NCBI GenBank assembly: GCA_023451115.1 | Contig: JAEXFV010000017.1 | Coordinates: forward strand, 1 to 9,504 | Reading direction: 5' to 3' | DNA from: Bacillota bacterium | GTDB taxonomy: Bacteria; Bacillota; Clostridia; Christensenellales; CAG-138 | Length of the DNA: 9,504 nucleotides | Shown here: positions 5,288 to 9,504 of the stretch, in pieces | Layout: the number at the start of each line of letters is the position of its first letter | Numbering within the stretch: the stretch's first letter is position 1 | Notes under the pieces: model-generated | What the model was told of the DNA's origin: nothing | Databases searched by the model: none | What the model saw: only the letters and a program-made list of their open reading frames with translations | Translations under genes and position numbers: made by a program

Positions 5288-5385
5288 AGAAAGGCTGCCT
5301 CGCTGCCGCCTTTTCCATCCTCTTTAGGACGTAGTTGCGCTATTGCCACACAGCGCAACGGCAAAACAACGGCGAGGCAGTCTTT
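5288..5385 (-). terminator. Long imperfect stem, probable terminator of the ABC operon
   Basis: AAAGGCTGCCTCGC near 5290-5303 is matched by GCGAGGCAGTCTTT near 5372-5385, giving 14 pairs with one G-T. The loop contains a second hairpin, GTTGCGC/GCGCAAC (5334-5340/5353-5359), and a competing TTGCC/GGCAA pair (5343-5347/5360-5364). On the minus strand the stem ends in CCTTTCTCC, a modest U-rich tail. A terminator is the simplest reading; a small structured RNA is possible. Confidence 0.45.
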
Positions 5386-5395
5386 CCTTTGATTT

Positions 5396-5414
5396 CCGGC
5401 TTGTTGCAAGCCGG
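5396..5414 (-). other. Hairpin just after the last ABC gene
   Basis: CCGGCTTG (5396-5403) and CAAGCCGG (5407-5414) form a perfect 8-bp stem with a three-base loop, 17 bases beyond the permease stop on the minus strand. No T-tract follows, so it is more likely an mRNA 3'-end stabiliser that works with the larger stem next to it. Confidence 0.5.
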
Positions 5415-5431
5415 CCTCTGTGTAACATTCA

Positions 5432-6436
5432 TTAACCAATTTCCCGGGTATCCACGCCCTTTTGGCTTTTCTTTTTGCTCCAGTGCATGCCGTTGGCGAT
5501 TTGCTTAAAGTAGCTTTCAAATCCCATAGCCGCAATAATCAGCAAACCTACGATGGAAGTCTGGTACAAGGAAGGTACGCCCATCATGCGCATGCAGTTA
5601 TTGATCAGGCCCACAAAAATTGCGCCATACACCGCGCCGCCAATAGAGCCGATGCCTTCGCCCATGGATGCGCCGCCCAACACGCAGCTGAGCAACACGT
5701 TGGTTTCATAACCGGAGCCAGCAGAAGCGCTGGCCTGTTGATTCATTGCCGCCAGGATCACCCCCGCCACCGCAGCCAGCAGCCCGGAAAGCCCAAAGGC
5801 TCCTATCACGACAGGCCCTGCATTGATGCCGCAAAGGTAAGCGGATTTCCGGTTGCCGCCAATCATATAGCACTTGCGGCCAAATACCGTACCATGCATC
5901 AGGAATGCCGCAATCAATACAATGGCCAGGAACACGTATACCTGGATGGGAAAGCCCAGAAACCTGCCGTTGCCCAACGCGCAGAAAATATCAGGGGCTG
6001 TGCAGATTACCCGGCTCACCAGGCCGATCTGTGCAATGCCAAAGAGCACGTATTGCGCGGCCAGCGTGGTCAAAAAGGAGGGAACATCAAAAAAGTGGAT
6101 TAAAGCGCCCAGCACAATGCCAATGCCCGCCCCCACCAGCATGGCCAGCAGGAAACCGGTGAAAAAGCTGCCCACAGTATAACCGTTGGCTACAATGTAT
6201 TTCACCGCTACCATGGCGCCTACCGCTGCAGTGCCGCTGATGGACAGATCCGGCCCGGACACCAGCATGGGAAACATCATACCGCATGCCATGATGCCAT
6301 ATAGCGATACGCTCATCAGGATGCTGGAAAGGTTACTCACTGTAAAGAACGACTTAAAGTTGGTGATTGCCATCAGGATCAGCAGGGCAACCACGATAAA
6401 CACCTTGGAGTAATTGTATATCTTACGTTTTTGCAT
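5432..6436 (-). CDS. Sugar ABC transporter permease 2 (RbsC-like, CUT2 family)
   Basis: This 334-residue polytopic inner-membrane subunit of a ribose/galactose-type ABC importer has the family landmarks. GPDLSISGTAAVGA (61-74) corresponds to the GxDLSVG motif of RbsC. MIGGNRKSAYLCGIN (191-205) is the ATPase-contacting segment. LGGASMGEGIGSIGGAVYG (253-271) is the glycine-rich late motif. A basic N-terminus and a hydrophilic Lys-rich tail flank the membrane part. The ATG is 11 bases after the ATPase stop, and the GAGGTGAAAGGG ribosome site overlaps that stop, so translation is probably coupled. It differs from permease 1, so the pore is likely a heterodimer, as in AI-2 (LsrCD) and galactofuranose (YtfT-YjfF) systems. 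Confidence 0.93.
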   Translation of the reverse strand: MQKRKIYNYSKVFIVVALLILMAITNFKSFFTVSNLSSILMSVSLYGIMACGMMFPMLVSGPDLSISGTAAVGAMVAVKYIVANGYTVGSFFTGFLLAMLVGAGIGIVLGALIHFFDVPSFLTTLAAQYVLFGIAQIGLVSRVICTAPDIFCALGNGRFLGFPIQVYVFLAIVLIAAFLMHGTVFGRKCYMIGGNRKSAYLCGINAGPVVIGAFGLSGLLAAVAGVILAAMNQQASASAGSGYETNVLLSCVLGGASMGEGIGSIGGAVYGAIFVGLINNCMRMMGVPSLYQTSIVGLLIIAAMGFESYFKQIANGMHWSKKKSQKGVDTREIG

Positions 6437-6447
6437 ACCCTTTCACC

Positions 6448-7965
6448 TCATCCCTGCAAACCGCTGGAAGCCATGGCAATCGCCTTGCGGTCCGGCTGGC
6501 CGTTTTCAAACGCCTGCACAATCCTTCCCCGGCGCATAATCAAAATCCGGGAGGACACCCGCGCCAGTTCTTCATTATCCGAGGACACCAGGATCACCGC
6601 CGCGCCCGCCTTTGCCATATCCTCAATGATTTTATAAATTTCCGCTTTTGCGCCAATGTCAACGCCAACTGTCGGCTCGTCTACCAGCAGCAGCTTGCAG
6701 TCGTGGATCAGCCATTTCCCTACCACCACTTTTTGTTGGTTGCCGCCAGAGAAATTCATTACTTTGTATTTGGGGTCCGCCGGGCGCAAGTTTACCCGCT
6801 GGATCATATCCAGCGCCCTGCCCCGTTCCTTGGCTTTGGACATAACCCCCAAAGAGCTTACCGCCTTAAAATCGATCATAGCCGCATTGGCCTCAACGGA
6901 TAGCTGGGGTACGAACCCTTCCCCTCTGCGGTCTTCCGAAATAAACCCCATTCCCCGCTTGATGTTCTGGTGGGCTCCCTTGGAAACAGGTTCCCCCTGA
7001 TAAATAATCTCGCCTGAGGTGTATGGGTCTACCCCGAAGATACAGCGCAATAGTTCTGTGCGGCCTGCGCCTACCAAGCCGCCAATGCCCAGGATTTCTC
7101 CCTTGCGCACCTGCAGGTTGATGTCTTCAAACACGCCTCGGCGGCACAAATGCTTCACATCCAGCACCACATCCCCGTCTCCCACATGGAGGTCCTGGGT
7201 TCTGGCGTCCACCAAGGCCTTGCCAACCATGCTTTGGATTACCTGCTCCGGCTGAATGCCTCCCTCTTTTTCTTTTTCAAACACCCCTGCCAGCTTGCCG
7301 TCCCGCAACACAGTGATGCGGTCGGATAGCATATACACCTCATCCAGACGGTGCGAAATATACAGAACGCTTACGCCCCTGTCCCGCAAATTCCGGATAA
7401 TGCCGAAAAGCGCCTCGGATTCTTTATAGCTCAATGCTGCCGTAGGCTCATCCATTATGATAAGCTGGGCGTCTGTAATCAGCGCTTTGAGGATTTCCAC
7501 CACCTGGCGTTCCGCCATGCTCAGCTCCCGCACCATTTGAGTCGCCTTCAGGCCCAGGTTGTACCGGTCGATGAGAGCCTGCACTTTGTCGTTCATTTCC
7601 TTGCGCTTGAGGAAGCCAAACTTGGTCATTTCCCGCCCCGCCATGATATTTTGTGCCACCGTCAGGTTGGGCATGACGCTAAGCTCCTGATACACCACCG
7701 CAATGCCGTTTGCGATGGAGTCCTGCCGGGAAAAGATTTCTACCGGCTTGCCATTGATGGCAATCTCACCGCCATCCTTGGGATAAACGCCGGAAATAAT
7801 CTTCACCAGCGTGGATTTGCCCGCACCGTTTTCACCGCAAAGGGAGTGCACTTCTCCCCCCCGGATATCAAAATCCACGTTATCCAGCACCCGAGTGCCG
7901 GAGAATTCCTTCACAATATTGGAACATTGGAGAAGGATTTTCTTTTCCTGCTTTTCGTTAGCCAT
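6448..7965 (-). CDS. Sugar ABC transporter ATP-binding protein (RbsA/MglA-like, two ABC domains)
   Basis: This 505-residue cytoplasmic ATPase powers the CUT2 importer. Both nucleotide-binding halves are on one chain, as usual for this family. The first half has Walker A GENGAGKST (44-52), Q-loop Gln93, signature LSMAERQ (148-154), Walker B LIIMDEP (168-174) and switch His205. The second half has a Walker A with Arg302 in place of Lys (GLVGAGRTE), signature FSGGNQQ (405-411) and Walker B LLLVDEP (425-431). SSDNEE replaces the switch His. This degeneracy of the second half is typical of RbsA/MglA proteins, so it is not a defect. The ATG overlaps the stop of permease 1 by eight bases and has GGAGGGG upstream. 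Sugar specificity lies in the binding protein, not here. Confidence 0.96.
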   Translation of the reverse strand: MANEKQEKKILLQCSNIVKEFSGTRVLDNVDFDIRGGEVHSLCGENGAGKSTLVKIISGVYPKDGGEIAINGKPVEIFSRQDSIANGIAVVYQELSVMPNLTVAQNIMAGREMTKFGFLKRKEMNDKVQALIDRYNLGLKATQMVRELSMAERQVVEILKALITDAQLIIMDEPTAALSYKESEALFGIIRNLRDRGVSVLYISHRLDEVYMLSDRITVLRDGKLAGVFEKEKEGGIQPEQVIQSMVGKALVDARTQDLHVGDGDVVLDVKHLCRRGVFEDINLQVRKGEILGIGGLVGAGRTELLRCIFGVDPYTSGEIIYQGEPVSKGAHQNIKRGMGFISEDRRGEGFVPQLSVEANAAMIDFKAVSSLGVMSKAKERGRALDMIQRVNLRPADPKYKVMNFSGGNQQKVVVGKWLIHDCKLLLVDEPTVGVDIGAKAEIYKIIEDMAKAGAAVILVSSDNEELARVSSRILIMRRGRIVQAFENGQPDRKAIAMASSGLQG

Positions 7966-9007
7966 TTTGCGTCCCCTCCAGAATCATCTTGGACTGTTCC
8001 AGCCCATATCCGGCCCGCTGCCTGTGATTGCGGATCATGGTGACGATGCTGTCCACCACCAGCATTACAATCAGGGCCGCTCCCTGTATGATCTGCTGAT
8101 ACGCCGTTGCAATGCCAAGCTTATAAATGCCGTTATAAATTACATACAGGAACAACGCGCCAAACAGGGCGCCTACAGGGCTGGTTTCACCGCCTGCATC
8201 CGAACCCATGGCGGAAGCGCCGCCAACTACCAGCGCGGAGATGCCGTCAAACTCCAATCCAACCCCCAGGTTGGTGGTGGCGCTTTGGGTGCGCGCCAAC
8301 ATAAAAATGGAAGTAATGCCGCAAAATGCGCCGCAAACCATGTACGCGCCCCGCTGCACCGCAATGGTGTTGATGCCGGACAGGGACGCTGCTTTTTCGT
8401 TGGAACCCATGGCGTAGATGTTGATGCCGAACTTGGTGCGCTTCATCACGATATGGCACAGCACCACACAAATGATAGCGGCGATCACGCAATAATAAAT
8501 GGTGACGGAGCCTACGTCAATGCCTTTGTTCAGGGCTTTGATAAGGGCGTTTTTGATGGATTGGGAATAGGCCGCTCCATCCTCGTGCCGGTAACAGATG
8601 ATCCACACCAAGCCGCGATATACGTTTTGCATGGCGAGGGTGGCAATAAAAGGATTGAGTTGGAAAGTATGCAGCACCAGGCTGTTGATAAACCCGCAAG
8701 CAACGCCTACGGCGATTACGATGAGCAGGTTGATTGCAGTGGGAATGCCAATGTCCATCATCCGGGACGAAAGCATGCAAAGGAAGGCCACAATAGCGCC
8801 TACCGAAAGATCGATTGCGCCGCTGGCCATAACAAAACACATACCGCAGCCAATCAGCACAGCTGTTGCCATTTCTCTGGTGATAGCGGAAATGTTGGCC
8901 GCAGTGAGAAATGCATCGGACTGAATCGTGAAATAGATGCCTGCGATCATCGTGAGCACAATGGGAATGAGAAGCTTTTTGATGTTGAGGGGAATACGCT
9001 GTTTCAT
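7958..9007 (-). CDS. Sugar ABC transporter permease 1 (RbsC-like, CUT2 family)
   Basis: This 349-residue polytopic inner-membrane permease has GAIDLSVGAIVAF (63-75), the conserved membrane motif of RbsC proteins. MGSNEKAASLSGIN (200-213) is the cytoplasmic loop that docks on the ATPase. GGASAMGSDAGGETSPVGALFGA lies late in the chain. It follows the binding-protein gene after 149 bases and overlaps the ATPase start by eight bases. The ribosome site is poor: AGAGGA (9024-9029) lies 16 bases from the ATG, and no better in-frame start exists. A four-codon ATG-GAC-GTA-TAA frame at 9023-9012 sits between them. Weak initiation would lower membrane-subunit output relative to the binding protein. The protein is predicted to pair with permease 2. 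Confidence 0.94.
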   Translation of the reverse strand: MKQRIPLNIKKLLIPIVLTMIAGIYFTIQSDAFLTAANISAITREMATAVLIGCGMCFVMASGAIDLSVGAIVAFLCMLSSRMMDIGIPTAINLLIVIAVGVACGFINSLVLHTFQLNPFIATLAMQNVYRGLVWIICYRHEDGAAYSQSIKNALIKALNKGIDVGSVTIYYCVIAAIICVVLCHIVMKRTKFGINIYAMGSNEKAASLSGINTIAVQRGAYMVCGAFCGITSIFMLARTQSATTNLGVGLEFDGISALVVGGASAMGSDAGGETSPVGALFGALFLYVIYNGIYKLGIATAYQQIIQGAALIVMLVVDSIVTMIRNHRQRAGYGLEQSKMILEGTQNG

Positions 9008-9036
9008 ATGTTTATACGTCCATTCCTCTGATTTTT

Positions 9037-9058
9037 GCTCTCCCGCAAACAGGAGGGC
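9037..9058 (-). other. Hairpin upstream of permease 1
   Basis: GCTCTCC (9037-9043) and GGAGGGC (9052-9058) form a 7-bp stem with one T-G pair and an eight-base loop. On the transcribed minus strand it is followed by AAAAAT, so it is not a terminator. It lies between the larger intercistronic stem and the weak ribosome site of permease 1 and may affect initiation there. Confidence 0.4.
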
Positions 9059-9091
9059 GCGCCCATAAAGGGAAATTCATTTGTCGGATTT

Positions 9092-9133
9092 GCCAAACGG
9101 CATGGGAGAGCCTCCTCCCCCATACCGTTTGGC
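9092..9133 (-). other. Strong intercistronic hairpin between binding-protein and permease genes
   Basis: GCCAAACGG (9092-9100) pairs perfectly with CCGTTTGGC (9125-9133). After a C/A mismatch, ATGGG (9102-9106) pairs with CCCAT (9119-9123). No T-tract follows on the minus strand. Stems at this place in binding-protein-dependent operons commonly protect the upstream mRNA from 3' exonucleases, giving more binding protein than permease. That role is inferred here. Confidence 0.7.
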
Positions 9134-9156
9134 GTTATCGCCTGATAAGGTCTATC

Positions 9157-9504
9157 TTACCAGCGCTCGGTGATCGTAGCAACGTTTTCCGCTGTTACAA
9201 CGGTGCTGGGTACGAAGATGCTGGGAGCATAATCGTTTGCCTGCAGGTTCTGGTCCATAGCGCTTGCGATGCAGTAGAGCGCCATGCTGGCAGCCTGTTC
9301 ACCCATGTTGTAGGGGTTGTTATACAGAGTACCGGTGATGAGGCCCTGCTCAATGTACTCCAGCGCCTGGGTTTCGCCATCGGAACCCCAAACGGCGATG
9401 CCTTCGCGGCCTGCGGACTGGATTGCCAGCGCCGCGCCTGCGGCCATGGTATCGTTGGAGCACCAGGCCAGGTCGATCTGGTCATACTTGGAGAGGAAAT
9501 CACG
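9157..9504 (-). CDS. Sugar ABC transporter substrate-binding protein, C-terminal part (type 1 periplasmic binding fold)
   Basis: Only the last 115 residues are in the window; the gene runs off the right edge. The segment DQIDLAWCSNDTMAAGAALAI matches the RbsB-like region in which an NDxMAxGA helix follows a ligand-contacting strand. GIAVWGSDGETQALEYIEQG is the later strand-helix with Asp near the binding cleft. LYNNPYNMGEQAASMAL is the usual closing helix. It is an extracytoplasmic, probably lipid-anchored receptor for a sugar or related molecule; its signal peptide is outside the window. Gene order places it first in the operon. The ORF ends in Arg-Trp, then TAA at 9159-9157. Confidence 0.92.
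   Translation of the reverse strand, partial: RDFLSKYDQIDLAWCSNDTMAAGAALAIQSAGREGIAVWGSDGETQALEYIEQGLITGTLYNNPYNMGEQAASMALYCIASAMDQNLQANDYAPSIFVPSTVVTAENVATITERW

Noticed and set aside
5462..6103. 213-codon plus-strand frame opposite permease 2
   Set aside because: Shadow of a well-supported permease gene; no family signature and no ribosome binding site.
6448..7965. Degenerate second ABC domain (Arg in Walker A, no switch His) as a sign of decay
   Set aside because: RbsA/MglA-type ATPases normally have a degenerate second site; the reading frame is intact.
7811..9031. 406-codon open frame on the plus strand opposite permease 1 and the ATPase start
   Set aside because: It mirrors genes with full family motifs on the other strand, has no recognisable domain or ribosome site, and its composition (many His, Asn, Ala) is typical of a shadow frame.

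Overview
The window looks like chromosomal DNA of an anaerobic member of the Bacillota, probably a Clostridia-type gut lineage. This rests on strong AGGAGG-like ribosome binding sites, a textbook sigma-A promoter (TTGACG-N17-TATAAT), and gene content: an 11-helix-type NSS transporter, a C_GCAxxG_C_C cysteine protein, a GntR/HutC regulator and a CUT2 sugar ABC transporter. No species can be named. There is no CRISPR array, tRNA, rRNA, transposase or phage gene.

Left half, plus strand. A complete sodium:neurotransmitter symporter gene (286-1659) is followed by a long structured intergenic region, a TVP38/TMEM64 (VTT-domain) membrane protein (2028-2774), a C_GCAxxG_C_C family protein (3252-3674) and a RidA enamine/imine deaminase (3777-4157). 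Between the VTT and C_GCAxxG genes, on the minus strand, lies the wreck of a CoA-disulfide-reductase-like flavoprotein (2785-2953). Its first ~14 codons and its last ~42 codons (the end of a rhodanese domain) survive, and everything between has been deleted.

The most unusual thing here is a repeated structured leader element. Three copies (1714-1784, 1946-2024, 3150-3243) share a CAAA/TTTG hairpin, a spacer, and a CCCYGAA/TTCGGGG hairpin that runs straight into a GGGGAAGG-type Shine-Dalgarno sequence. Base changes between copies preserve pairing. Two copies sit directly before the VTT and C_GCAxxG start codons. The first has no gene behind it and is separated from the second by a terminator-like hairpin. 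I cannot match the element to a riboswitch class I know; it may be an undescribed cis-regulatory RNA or a mobile palindromic repeat.

Right half, minus strand. A CUT2 (ribose/galactose-type) ABC sugar importer operon reads leftward: solute-binding protein (cut by the window edge, 9157-9504), permease 1 (7958-9007), double-domain ATPase (6448-7965) and permease 2 (5432-6436). A GntR/HutC regulator (4352-5086) follows with its own promoter and two direct repeats that are good operator candidates. The regulator and ridA converge on a strong bidirectional terminator at 4306-4338. The likely logic is a sugar or sugar-derivative importer with a local ligand-responsive repressor; the substrate cannot be read from the sequence.
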